Assembly (NCBI GenBank): GCA_019420905.1
Contig: JAHZGH010000006.1
Span: forward strand, 1 to 64,000
DNA length: 64,000 nucleotides
Reading direction: 5' to 3'
From: Succinivibrionaceae bacterium
GTDB lineage: Bacteria; Pseudomonadota; Gammaproteobacteria; Enterobacterales; Succinivibrionaceae
Shown: piece by piece, positions 54,203 to 63,359 of the stretch
How the letters are laid out: every line of letters starts with the position of its first letter
How positions within the stretch are numbered: the stretch's first letter is position 1
Notes under the pieces: generated by a model
Database searches by the model: none
What the model saw: the letters and a program-made list of their open reading frames with translations, nothing else
What the model was told of the DNA's origin: nothing
Translations under genes and position numbers: made by a program

Positions 54203-55264
54203 TTAAGACATACACTTATAAACTTTATAACGCTGGTTTTCCTTAATCGTGTGTACAGTATTAAAAGAATCTTTTAAGTATTTTTCATAAGGTAAATGAC
54301 CATTTGCAACCATATACATTACTCCTCCTTTATTTAGATGGGCAGGAGCTTCCTGAATCATTTTTAATGTAGGAGCGATAGTAGTTGCTATTCCTCTGTG
54401 AAATGGAGGATTTACTGCAATTAAATCGTAGCTATCTAATTCTTTTAACATATCAGCGCTTTGATAACTAATGCCGTCGATATTATTTAATTTAGCATTT
54501 TTACAGCTTAAATATAAAGCTTGAGCGCTTATATCAGATGAGGTTATTTTTAAATGACCAAGGCGTTTTAAACATAAGCCTACAATACCGCATCCACAGC
54601 CTAGATCCAACGCATTTTGAGCTAGTTTAGCTTCACAGAGAGCATGCAGCAGCATGGAGGTTCCTTCATCTAAGCGTCCTTGTGAAAATACTGCTGGATC
54701 TTGATAAAGCTTAAATTTAAAACCGCAGGCATCAACGTTTATTAGTTCAGAAGATTTCCATTGAGGGAATGGATTTTGATACTGAGCCATAAACAGAGAA
54801 CATTTACGAGCTAAATCAAGTTTAATACTTTCTCCTGTAGGTTTTAATAAATTTCCAGCGCTTTTTCCTCCGCCTGCATTTTCTCCAGCTATATAAATTA
54901 AGCTATTAGGTTCTAAGTGGTTTTGAAGAACAGAGAGAAGCTTAAGGGTTAATTGCTTATTTTTTCCTAAAATAATTAAAAGAGTATCAAATTTATCTAA
55001 TTTGACATTCTCAAGAGAAATATAACAAATATTTAAATGTTTATAGTTTATAGTCTGCTCACAGCTTGAATCAAAGGTTTGTCCTACGAGTGCAGCCATA
55101 GCTTGAGCTGTAATATAGTTATCTACAAGTACTGTAGTATTTTTTGTGTAACGAGCTAACTTTAGTAGTTGTTCATCTAAAACATCGCCACATATCAAAA
55201 GGCGACGATCAACAAAGCGCTCTAAAGAGCGCTCTAAAAGTTCATAAATAGGAGATCCGCTCAT
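54203..55264 (-). CDS. rsmC: 16S rRNA (guanine(1207)-N2)-methyltransferase RsmC
   Basis: Methylates G1207 of 16S rRNA. 353 residues in two methyltransferase-like halves: a degenerate N-terminal domain (1-170) and an active C-terminal domain with DLGCGCGIVGLCLKRLG (about 219-235) and the NPPFHRG motif (about 285-291). It begins next to the rsmA stop, so two 30S methyltransferases are adjacent. In E. coli apaG and apaH occupy this place. Confidence 0.92.
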   Translation of the reverse strand: MSGSPIYELLERSLERFVDRRLLICGDVLDEQLLKLARYTKNTTVLVDNYITAQAMAALVGQTFDSSCEQTINYKHLNICYISLENVKLDKFDTLLIILGKNKQLTLKLLSVLQNHLEPNSLIYIAGENAGGGKSAGNLLKPTGESIKLDLARKCSLFMAQYQNPFPQWKSSELINVDACGFKFKLYQDPAVFSQGRLDEGTSMLLHALCEAKLAQNALDLGCGCGIVGLCLKRLGHLKITSSDISAQALYLSCKNAKLNNIDGISYQSADMLKELDSYDLIAVNPPFHRGIATTIAPTLKMIQEAPAHLNKGGVMYMVANGHLPYEKYLKDSFNTVHTIKENQRYKVYKCMS

Positions 55265-56065
55265 TTATTGATCCTCTTTGCGTTGTTTTAGAATTTTAGC
55301 AAGATTTACATATTGCTCTACGCTTAGGTTTTCAGCACGAGCTATAGGATCAATATTAAGATCTTGCAGCTGATCTTCTGTAAAAATTTTTCCTAAAGCA
55401 TTACGCAATGTTTTGCGTCTGGCACTAAAAGCGGCAGTAGTAACGGTATTTAATGTTTCTGCTAAGGAACGTTCTTGAGAACTTAAATTTTTAGGAATAA
55501 GTCTTACAACAGCAGAAGTAACCTTAGGCGCTGGTCTAAATGCTTGCGGCGGTACGACCAACATCGGAATCACGTTAGCGTAAAATTGAGTCATGACAGT
55601 CAATCTGCCATAATCATGTCCTCCTGGACCTGCAGCTAGGCGCTCAACCACTTCCTTTTGCAGCATAAAGTGCATATCAATAATTCCTTCTTGCTTTAGA
55701 AGGTGGAATATGATCGGAGAGGTAATGTTATAAGGTAAATTTCCAAAAACACGCAACTTTCCTGCTCCAGGAAGAGAGGAAAAATCAATTTTTAGGGCAT
55801 CAGCAGAAATTAAATTCAGCCCTTTTAAAAAGGGGTCGTGACTTAAAATTTCAACTAAATCTCTGTCAAGCTCAATTGCAGTTAGAGCGTGAGCTCTCTC
55901 TAAAACAGGTCTAGTCAAAGCTGCATGTCCAGGGCCGATTTCGATTAGATTATCACCAGGCTTAGGATTTATGGCGTCGACAATCTGTCCTATGATATAG
56001 TCATCAACCAAAAAATTTTGACCAAAGCGTTTGCGTGCCCGCATATGTGGTGAAGGCAGAGCCAT
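55265..56065 (-). CDS. rsmA: 16S rRNA dimethyladenosine transferase RsmA (KsgA)
   Basis: Dimethylates A1518 and A1519 of 16S rRNA late in 30S assembly. 266 residues with KRFGQNFLVDD near the N terminus, EIGPGHAALTRPVLE (SAM motif, about 42-56), NLPYNITSPI (the N-L-P-Y catalytic motif) and FRPAPKVTSAV. Overlaps the pdxA stop by one base. Order surA-pdxA-rsmA is as in E. coli. Confidence 0.97.
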   Translation of the reverse strand: MALPSPHMRARKRFGQNFLVDDYIIGQIVDAINPKPGDNLIEIGPGHAALTRPVLERAHALTAIELDRDLVEILSHDPFLKGLNLISADALKIDFSSLPGAGKLRVFGNLPYNITSPIIFHLLKQEGIIDMHFMLQKEVVERLAAGPGGHDYGRLTVMTQFYANVIPMLVVPPQAFRPAPKVTSAVVRLIPKNLSSQERSLAETLNTVTTAAFSARRKTLRNALGKIFTEDQLQDLNIDPIARAENLSVEQYVNLAKILKQRKEDQ

Positions 56066-57051
56066 TATGATCTCCTATTAAAAGCCATTTTGATGGCCAA
56101 ATCTACAGCAGTAAATAAAGAACCAGGATCGGCTATACCTTTCCCTGCAATATCCATAGCTGTGCCATGGTCTACAGAGGTCCTGATATAAGGAAGGCCT
56201 AGGGTAGTGTTATAACCGTGATCAAATCCTATGTATTTCAATACCGGTAGGCCTTGATCATGATACATTGTTAAAAATGCATCGGCACGAGCTAGATTTT
56301 CTCTGCTAAAAATAGTATCAGCAGGAAAAGGACCTTCGATGTCTAAGCCTTGTTGGCGCAATTTATTAAATGTAGGGATAAGAATTTCTATTTCTTCTGT
56401 TCCTAGATGTCCATTTTCACCTGCATGAGGGTTAAGTCCGCAAGCTAAAATTTTGGGTTTCTTACAGCCAAATTTGGTTTTAAGATCATGATGTAATACA
56501 AGACAAATATCTTCTAGATGTTCTTTAGTAATTGCCTGGCTGACACAATTTAGTGGTAAATGAGTGGTTGCTAAGGCAACATTTAATTCTTTACATCCAA
56601 GGAGCATAACGACATTTTTAGTATGTGTACGTTGCTGTAAATATTCTGTATGCCCTGTAAAATTAAGGCCACAATCAGCGATTACTGCTTTGCTTATGGG
56701 GCCTGTAATCATGCCTAAAAATTCTCCAGACATAGATTTGTCAGACGCTATATCTAAGCATTTTAAGATGTAAGAAGCATTATGTTTATTTAATATACCT
56801 GGGATAGCAGGTTCGTTTAAATCTACATTAAGAATACATAATGTTCCTTTTTTTGATGAAGTTTCATCTTTTGGGTCGTAATCTATAAGTTTTATTTTAT
56901 GACCGTCTGGATATATGCTAAGACGCTCTTGTATAAGTTGCTTTGAACATACAAGTACCAATTTAGCGTCGTAATCCTTTTGGGCTAGGTGATACATCAG
57001 TTCCGGACCAATTCCTGCACCTTCTCCTGGCGTAACTGCTAAACGGATCAT
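56065..57051 (-). CDS. pdxA: 4-hydroxythreonine-4-phosphate dehydrogenase PdxA
   Basis: NAD-dependent enzyme of pyridoxal phosphate synthesis (DXP-independent on this step, part of the long pathway). 328 residues with TPGEGAGIGPELM at the N terminus, MITGPISKAVI, GHTEYLQ (substrate/metal His), AGENGHLGTEE and MYHDQGLPVLKYIGFDHG. Overlaps surA by 4 bases. Confidence 0.96.
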   Translation of the reverse strand: MIRLAVTPGEGAGIGPELMYHLAQKDYDAKLVLVCSKQLIQERLSIYPDGHKIKLIDYDPKDETSSKKGTLCILNVDLNEPAIPGILNKHNASYILKCLDIASDKSMSGEFLGMITGPISKAVIADCGLNFTGHTEYLQQRTHTKNVVMLLGCKELNVALATTHLPLNCVSQAITKEHLEDICLVLHHDLKTKFGCKKPKILACGLNPHAGENGHLGTEEIEILIPTFNKLRQQGLDIEGPFPADTIFSRENLARADAFLTMYHDQGLPVLKYIGFDHGYNTTLGLPYIRTSVDHGTAMDIAGKGIADPGSLFTAVDLAIKMAFNRRS

Positions 57052-58388
57052 TTTTGCTCCTGTTCTAAATTAACGCCATGACTTAAGAGTTCAGGATCTA
57101 AAACATGTATATAAGCGCTTGCTCTTAATTCACGCTCCCAAGATCTGGCAGCCTGCGCAAACTCTCGTTCGTAGATAATGCTTCTTGCACGGTCGCGGTA
57201 GGCTTCATCTGAATTATTATCAATTTTTATATCTTTAAGATAAATTAAGTGCCAGCCGAAAGAAGATTTGATTGGCTCGGAAATTTGACCCTCTTTAAGA
57301 GAGACCATGCTTCTAGCGAAATCAGGGTCATATCTTTCTGGAACCGAATAGCCTAAATCTCCGCCATTGATAGCTGAGCCTGGATCTTGAGAGTATTTTT
57401 TAGCAGCCTGAGCAAAGCTGATTTTGTTATTTAAGATATCATTACGTATCTGTTTAAGTTGAGCTTGAGCAGCTTCGTCTGAAAATATGATAGAAGTTTT
57501 AAGCAATATATGTGCTGCATCATAGGTACGTATCGGGGCAACAGCGGTATGATTAATATCGTAGACTTTAAATATATGTAAGCCCGAAGGAGATCTAAAA
57601 GGTCCAATAACATCTCCTGGTTTTGACTTTACTAATGCTGGAACAAATGGTAAAGGAATTTGACTTTCTGGTAAATATCCTAAATCTCCGTTGCCGTCAG
57701 CAGGATATTTTGATAGGGCCTCATTAAAACTCAAGCCATTACGGAGTTTAGCAATTAAAGAGCGAGCTTCATTTTGAGAATTACGGTATTCTTGTTCAGT
57801 AGGGTTTAAAGATAGTGGAACTATAATCTGAGCAATATGATATTGAGGCTCAACGCTTCCGTGTTCCTTAAGGTTTTTGGCTAAATTATCAACCTCGGCT
57901 TGTGAAATATGAATGCGGCTTTTAACACGAGAATTTCTTAATTCATTGATTATAAATTCATTTTTGAAATTTTCTCGCTGCTGAGCTTCTGAGCCTGCTG
58001 GACCAAAGCTTTTTAATATTTCTGCTACTGAAGTATTATTTCTTTCAGCAGTTTGTGCTAAAGCTTGGTCTACCTGCATATCGTTAAGATCATAGCCTTG
58101 TTGCTCGGCCATTTGCTGTAATATGTTTTTTGTAATTAAATTTTCTAACGCCTGAGAACGTGCCGCAATTTTATCAAGATTGATCTTTCTGGCTTTTGAG
58201 ATTTGCTCAATTCTTTTCTGTTCTGCATTGAGCTCACTTTCTAAAATAATGCCGTTATTTACAACAGCAGCAGTGCTGTCTAATTTAACTTCAGCGGCAT
58301 TAACATCTTTGATAATTAAAGGATCGTGTAGCATAAGGCTTAGTACGGCTAAGCAGGAGAGTTTGCAGGTTAAATTTGAAAATCTCAT
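57048..58388 (-). CDS. surA: Periplasmic chaperone and peptidyl-prolyl isomerase SurA
   Basis: Escorts outer-membrane proteins, including LptD, to the BAM complex. 446 residues: signal peptide (about 1-32), N-terminal chaperone domain (about 33-180), two PpiC/parvulin domains (about 181-278 and 290-388), and a C-terminal helix. Downstream of lptD with 17 bases between, as in E. coli. Confidence 0.95.
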   Translation of the reverse strand: MRFSNLTCKLSCLAVLSLMLHDPLIIKDVNAAEVKLDSTAAVVNNGIILESELNAEQKRIEQISKARKINLDKIAARSQALENLITKNILQQMAEQQGYDLNDMQVDQALAQTAERNNTSVAEILKSFGPAGSEAQQRENFKNEFIINELRNSRVKSRIHISQAEVDNLAKNLKEHGSVEPQYHIAQIIVPLSLNPTEQEYRNSQNEARSLIAKLRNGLSFNEALSKYPADGNGDLGYLPESQIPLPFVPALVKSKPGDVIGPFRSPSGLHIFKVYDINHTAVAPIRTYDAAHILLKTSIIFSDEAAQAQLKQIRNDILNNKISFAQAAKKYSQDPGSAINGGDLGYSVPERYDPDFARSMVSLKEGQISEPIKSSFGWHLIYLKDIKIDNNSDEAYRDRARSIIYEREFAQAARSWERELRASAYIHVLDPELLSHGVNLEQEQK

Positions 58389-58405
58389 AACAACGGTTCC
58401 TATTT

Positions 58406-61054
58406 TTAACGATTGAGATTAACTGGATCTGTTGATGGTATAAAGTGAGTATCTGTCGTAGAAGGATTCTCAATACCGTGTATATTAAGCTGATAAAAGC
58501 CTTTTAGTTCAAATTGTAAGCCTAAGACTTTATCGCTGTCATGACGATAATTATTCCAATCCATCTCCATATAATCTTCGTATACCAAAGTAACAGCAAA
58601 GCAGCAGTCTTGATAACGTAATGCGAATTTTTTATCAATACTATAGTTTTGTTCAGTATCGTAATATATCGCAGAGACGAATTTCATTTTATTCGTAAGA
58701 GGAACAGCTAATTCACCTCCAATTTGATTTAAATCTCGTGATTTATCTGTTTGTCCTATTTCTACATTTCCGTTACGAACAAAGCGATGTGAAATTCCTG
58801 CTAAAAAGCCATCATTTTCATAGCGTAAGAGTGAACGCATAGCATCAATTTTATTTTCTTCAGTATCATATGTTCCTGAAGTATGGAAATTGATATTTTC
58901 AAATGGCTGAGCATCAAGATTAAAAGCAAATTTAGATCTGGAATTGTCGTTTACCATATCGCGACTGTTTAAATGAACTTTATTCGGTTCAAAACTATAG
59001 GCTTGGGCCAAGCCTAAGCGTAAAATTTCACGATCATGGGCATCTAAGATTCTGGAAGTCACACCAAAGCTTAAAGTATTTAGGTTAGCTATACGATCGA
59101 TACCAGCAAATCTTTTGTATGAAAAGAGTGTATAGAAATCGTCTAAACGATCAGTGGTATCGTAAAGAGCAATATCATCTTGATTTTTGTAAGGAATGTA
59201 TTGATACTTAATTTCAGGCTCTAATGTTTGAGTATGATTCATATCAATAATTTTTCTTTCAAAAGTCGTTTTTCCTCGTAATTCTAAAAGGTAGAGAAAA
59301 CGATCGATATCGCCTATTTCTGAGTTATAGCCTAAATAATCGTGATAGTAGCTAGGCAGGTTGTTTAAATCTGCCTGATTATAGTGTGTATAAAAAATTC
59401 TTGCTCCTGCATCTAAAGAGGCGCCGCGCTGATCAAATATGTGATATTTAACATTAGGCTCTATATGAGAACGAATAGTCCTAAAGGTTTTAAAATCACT
59501 TATTTCATCTTGTTCAAATCGGCTGAATTCTCCGTCAATACCGAAAAGCATATTGTTGTAGGTATCTGCATAACTGCCTTTGATTTGCGGCATTAATGCA
59601 AATGGAGCAACGACACGAGCTCGCGGATCAATCAATGATTGATACTTGCGTACTTCAACTGCAATATCAAAATTTTCAATATTGTATGTAGATGATAAGG
59701 ATTTGATTAAATGATCATCAGTAACGGATGCATTATCGTTTACTATATCATTGATATAATCATAATCATTTGGTCTAACTCTAGAGTAATCAAGTTTAAC
59801 ATTGAGGTCTTTATCTAAAAACCACATGTTTTGTTTTATGTTTAAGAACCAGCGTTTTTTTCCATTAGGCTCAGTATCAGAATCAAATTTGCGATCATGA
59901 TCCAATGATGACATTTCATAATCTGTTGTAGACCAGGATGGATCTGAAGGAAGATATGTGAAGTTTATTTCGCCTAAGACATTTTCAAAAGGCATATAGC
60001 GAAATTGATTGTCAAATTTCCAATGGTGATCGCCAGCCCATGCAGGAGTTGTAGTCCAGTCGTAATTAGGTGCAAGATTAAAATAAATGGGCAATGCAAA
60101 GTTAAAGCCGTCAGAGCCAAATGATAATTCTGGGTATAAGATACCACTTTGTCTTTCTGAAGTTATAGGAAAACGAGCATACGGCATATAGGCTACAGGT
60201 ACTGGACCTAGCCATATAGTATTGTTCCATGATTCTCCAAAAGGCTCGTCTTTATCAATTAAAACTTCTGTAGCGCTAAAATGCCATACTGTATCATCAA
60301 TCGGACACGAGGTTATGGATGCATTTTTTAAATATTGTGAGTTTTCCCTTTTATCAATTTTCTGCTCTTCAGCCTGAGCTCGAATATAAGATCCATTTAG
60401 TTGAAACTGAGTGTTTTGCAGTTCTACAGTTTGAGCATCAAGATTAGCTTTTATTGGGTCTTTTGTTGTAACTGTATATTCTGGAGTTTGTACAGTAGAA
60501 TCACCTTTAATATTAAAATTTTTAGTTTTGCCGATGTATTGTACAGAATCAGTATTTATGACGTTATCGGCCTGAGTAATAATAACATTACCGCTGTATA
60601 TGAGGTCGTCATTACGATTTTCAAGATCGCCTGTAAGCTTGTCGCTTTCCACCGTAATAGGAGTGGTATCAGGGTCAAAATGGCTTGGCTCTGAATATGA
60701 AGGGACCCCATAATAACAGTCAAGATCATCAATAGTAAGGCCATGATTAGGAGCTCCTTGCCATTTGTTATTCTTTTGCAAAGATAAAAGTCTAAAAGGA
60801 AAGGTGGAGCTATCGGCTAAATATTGATTATGCAGATAAAGCTGCGATCCCTGGGTATGCATAATCCCTAAAAGGCGGTTAGTAAAGTGCTCTACATCCA
60901 GTAAAGGTTGATTGCTAGTTTTTTTTACAGTACTAGTAGAAATATTATATGGGACCGTATCAGCAGAGGCATAAGCTATCCTGATAGAGAGGGCTGCAGC
61001 TACAGCCGAGGCTAAAACTGCTGGGTAAAAATGTTTATTCCTTGTGATCATCAA
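58406..61054 (-). CDS. lptD: LPS-assembly outer-membrane protein LptD
   Basis: Beta-barrel that inserts lipopolysaccharide into the outer leaflet, with LptE. 882 residues: signal peptide (about 1-31), an OstA/jellyroll domain (about 130-255, DLIYSGNVIITQAD) and a large barrel. Four cysteines match the known 1-2 / 3-4 pattern (C113, C250, C817, C818), so disulphide-dependent maturation should apply. About 90 residues at the N terminus are longer than in E. coli. Sixteen bases separate it from yacG upstream. Confidence 0.95.
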   Translation of the reverse strand: MMITRNKHFYPAVLASAVAAALSIRIAYASADTVPYNISTSTVKKTSNQPLLDVEHFTNRLLGIMHTQGSQLYLHNQYLADSSTFPFRLLSLQKNNKWQGAPNHGLTIDDLDCYYGVPSYSEPSHFDPDTTPITVESDKLTGDLENRNDDLIYSGNVIITQADNVINTDSVQYIGKTKNFNIKGDSTVQTPEYTVTTKDPIKANLDAQTVELQNTQFQLNGSYIRAQAEEQKIDKRENSQYLKNASITSCPIDDTVWHFSATEVLIDKDEPFGESWNNTIWLGPVPVAYMPYARFPITSERQSGILYPELSFGSDGFNFALPIYFNLAPNYDWTTTPAWAGDHHWKFDNQFRYMPFENVLGEINFTYLPSDPSWSTTDYEMSSLDHDRKFDSDTEPNGKKRWFLNIKQNMWFLDKDLNVKLDYSRVRPNDYDYINDIVNDNASVTDDHLIKSLSSTYNIENFDIAVEVRKYQSLIDPRARVVAPFALMPQIKGSYADTYNNMLFGIDGEFSRFEQDEISDFKTFRTIRSHIEPNVKYHIFDQRGASLDAGARIFYTHYNQADLNNLPSYYHDYLGYNSEIGDIDRFLYLLELRGKTTFERKIIDMNHTQTLEPEIKYQYIPYKNQDDIALYDTTDRLDDFYTLFSYKRFAGIDRIANLNTLSFGVTSRILDAHDREILRLGLAQAYSFEPNKVHLNSRDMVNDNSRSKFAFNLDAQPFENINFHTSGTYDTEENKIDAMRSLLRYENDGFLAGISHRFVRNGNVEIGQTDKSRDLNQIGGELAVPLTNKMKFVSAIYYDTEQNYSIDKKFALRYQDCCFAVTLVYEDYMEMDWNNYRHDSDKVLGLQFELKGFYQLNIHGIENPSTTDTHFIPSTDPVNLNR

Positions 61055-61070
61055 GGCTTATTCCTAATTT

Positions 61071-61361
61071 TTAGTTGCTAGGTATATGCCGTTTGGGCAA
61101 GTTTGGATCATCTAAAAGTTCAGCGTCCTCATCTTCATTAACAGGGCGTCCTTTGATGACGCGTTCTTCAGAAGCCCAAGCTCCTAAATCCAATAGTTTG
61201 CATTTTTCTGAACAAAAAGGTCGGTATGGGTTATGAATATCATAAACTGTAGGCCTGCCGCATTGTGGGCAACGACAATTGGCAGAATTACCTTTGCTAT
61301 CATGCAAACTTGAAGTAATTTCGTCATAAGTGCCCTGGGGTAATAAATCTTTTAAACTCAT
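61071..61361 (-). CDS. yacG: DNA gyrase inhibitor YacG, N-terminally extended
   Basis: Small zinc protein that blocks DNA binding by gyrase. Zinc ligands are C31, C34, C50 and C54 (CPQCGRP then FCSEKCKLLDLGAWA). 96 residues against 65 in E. coli; an extra N-terminal stretch of about 28 residues and an acidic tail account for this. The ATG overlaps the zapD stop in ATGA. Confidence 0.92.
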   Translation of the reverse strand: MSLKDLLPQGTYDEITSSLHDSKGNSANCRCPQCGRPTVYDIHNPYRPFCSEKCKLLDLGAWASEERVIKGRPVNEDEDAELLDDPNLPKRHIPSN

Positions 61362-62104
61362 TGCAAGGTACTCTTTACATAAGCAATCTTAAAATCTATG
61401 TCACCAACAGGGGCGCCTTTATTATATGGTAAAAAGCGTATATTGATTCTTGATTGAAAGCCTGAAACTACAGGATAGCCTTTTATATCATCAGCGTATT
61501 GAATGCTGATTAAGTCACAGGAATCAGCATTTTCCTGCAGAAATCCTGATTTAGCAGTGCGATCTTGAAATTCTGCACATATACGCCATAGATAAAGTAC
61601 GGTCAAAGTAGGAACACGCAGGCAATCAAGTTCATATAGCCATTTTTGGATAGTATGAAGTTTGTCCTCTTTTTTCTGCTTTATCCAAAACTCAAATAAA
61701 GGTGTATCAAAAGGATTGATCCCGCTTGGAGAAAAAAAGCGCGGCTTTATGTTTTCTAAAAGAGGATCATCTTTTAGTACTGTTCTCTGTCTTGTAAATT
61801 TATCAAGTTCAATACGAGCTGTATGAATTTGATTTCTCAAATTTATAACGGCTTCAGTATTGCATTCTGGAAGTTTTTGCCATTGCATTAGTTTAGAATC
61901 GCATCGCTCTAGCTCTTTCAGAAGTTCTATTTTTATCGAACTTGATCCATCGACTAAATCAATGAAATCTATAATAGCGCGGATTAAATACATTACTTGA
62001 GGTATTGAATTTAAATCGCAGCATTCCTCAGCACGTTTAAAAATATTTTCGAACTTAAGAAAAGTTCTTGCTTTGGGACTGAGGGGAAAATCGAAATTGT
62101 ACAT
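61358..62104 (-). CDS. zapD: Cell division protein ZapD
   Basis: Cytoplasmic Z-ring protein that cross-links FtsZ filaments by binding the FtsZ C-terminal peptide. 248 residues, typical length, beginning MYNFDFPLSPKARTFLKFE, with a helical N-terminal domain and the C-terminal beta domain ending RINIRFLPYN. Order coaE-zapD-yacG is as in E. coli. It may act on both FtsZ proteins encoded here. Confidence 0.95.
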   Translation of the reverse strand: MYNFDFPLSPKARTFLKFENIFKRAEECCDLNSIPQVMYLIRAIIDFIDLVDGSSSIKIELLKELERCDSKLMQWQKLPECNTEAVINLRNQIHTARIELDKFTRQRTVLKDDPLLENIKPRFFSPSGINPFDTPLFEFWIKQKKEDKLHTIQKWLYELDCLRVPTLTVLYLWRICAEFQDRTAKSGFLQENADSCDLISIQYADDIKGYPVVSGFQSRINIRFLPYNKGAPVGDIDFKIAYVKSTLQ

Positions 62105-62116
62105 GACTGTAGATGA

Positions 62117-62734
62117 TTAACTCTGTTTTGCCAGGTTGAGATATTTTTCGTGTAATTTTATCACGGTCTGACGCATTTTCTCTATTGACATAGTGTCTGA
62201 TTCAATTAAATCGTGAGCTTTTTGTCTGCGAGTCTCTCTATTTACCTGACTTTTAAGCATGGCTTTTGCTGTATTTATGTCGATATTGTCGCGTAGAGTT
62301 AATCTTTGTAACTGTACTTCTTCACTAGCATCGCAAACTAGTATGCGATCGCAAAGATATTCTAATTTGTGTTCAAATAAAAGCGGAACTACAAAAATGA
62401 CGTAGGGAAAAGTTTGTTTAAGATACAGCTCTTGTAATCTGTTGATAATGGCTGGATGCATAATATTGTTCAGTATTTTTAGGGCAGAACCAGTTTTATC
62501 ATTGAAAACTATTAAGCGTAAAGCACGACGATCTAAGCTTCCGTCAGCATTTAAAATATTTTTGCCGAAAGTATTAACTAACTCCGATAAGACTTGAGAA
62601 TTTTTAGTCGTTACTTCTCGGGAGATAATATCCGTATCAATGACGGGTACGCCAAGTTCTTTAAATGTGTCTGAAATTACGGTTTTGCCGCAGGCAATTC
62701 CTCCGGTCAGACCAATTCTTAAAGCTTTATCCAT
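62117..62734 (-). CDS. coaE: Dephospho-CoA kinase CoaE
   Basis: Last step of coenzyme A synthesis. 205 residues with P-loop GGIACGKT (11-18), VIDTDIISREV and the CDRILVCDASEEVQLQRL lid region. AGGAT precedes the ATG. It is the first gene of the eight-gene minus-strand run to rsmC, all with gaps of at most 17 bases or overlaps. Confidence 0.97.
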   Translation of the reverse strand: MDKALRIGLTGGIACGKTVISDTFKELGVPVIDTDIISREVTTKNSQVLSELVNTFGKNILNADGSLDRRALRLIVFNDKTGSALKILNNIMHPAIINRLQELYLKQTFPYVIFVVPLLFEHKLEYLCDRILVCDASEEVQLQRLTLRDNIDINTAKAMLKSQVNRETRRQKAHDLIESDTMSIEKMRQTVIKLHEKYLNLAKQS

Positions 62735-62848
62735 AAAAAATATCCTTTTTTATTTTCTTGAGTCTTATTTATTATAATAGGGGAAAATAATTATTTTCTG
62801 CTAAGTGAAAGCAACTTCTGTGCACTAAATTTAGCAAAACAGACTAGA

Positions 62849-63358
62849 ATGAAAAAAATTTTTTTACGGAATAATAAATTGAAGACAGTTGCTATTATGA
62901 CCGCTGTTGCGGCAATTTTTTTAGGGGCTTGTTCATCTTCTTCTGAAGAGGATCTAAAAGTTGACAATAATCATGCCTTATATCTTAGAGGCGAGATGAA
63001 TGATTATGCTGTATCTGAAACTTATAGATTACGTAAGCATGAGGACGGCTTGTGTACTCAGGCTACTTTGCGCTCCGATTGGGCTCCGTATAAGTTTAAA
63101 TTTGCGGATGCTTCATGGAGTTCTGGTTATAATTATGGATACTTAAATCCCCCCGGAGTATTAAGATTACATTCAGCACCTCAAAAGCTAAATCCTAAGT
63201 CACGTTTTGAAGAATTACGCTTTTATCCAGAAAAAGACGGTATTTATCGTTTTTGCTTGTTAAAGAAGAGTGATGGAATTTATGCAAGCGTAGTTTTAGA
63301 AAATAAAAGCGAAATTAAGCCTTTGTTTGAAGAAATCAAAGAAACTATAACAAAGTAA
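62849..63358 (+). CDS. Small lipoprotein with a starch-binding-like domain
   Basis: 169 residues with a lipobox LGAC and lipidated C28, so it is envelope-anchored. The rest is one beta-rich domain: LYLRGEMNDYA, then YKFKFADASWSSGYNYG, a pattern found in carbohydrate-binding modules attached to pullulanases and amylases. No catalytic domain. The resemblance is by eye; carbohydrate binding is inference. A TGTGCACT sequence lies at 62819-62826 upstream, like the TRAP boxes. It ends 1 base before xerD and may share its transcript. Confidence 0.6.
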   Translation: MKKIFLRNNKLKTVAIMTAVAAIFLGACSSSSEEDLKVDNNHALYLRGEMNDYAVSETYRLRKHEDGLCTQATLRSDWAPYKFKFADASWSSGYNYGYLNPPGVLRLHSAPQKLNPKSRFEELRFYPEKDGIYRFCLLKKSDGIYASVVLENKSEIKPLFEEIKETITK

Positions 63359-63359
63359 G

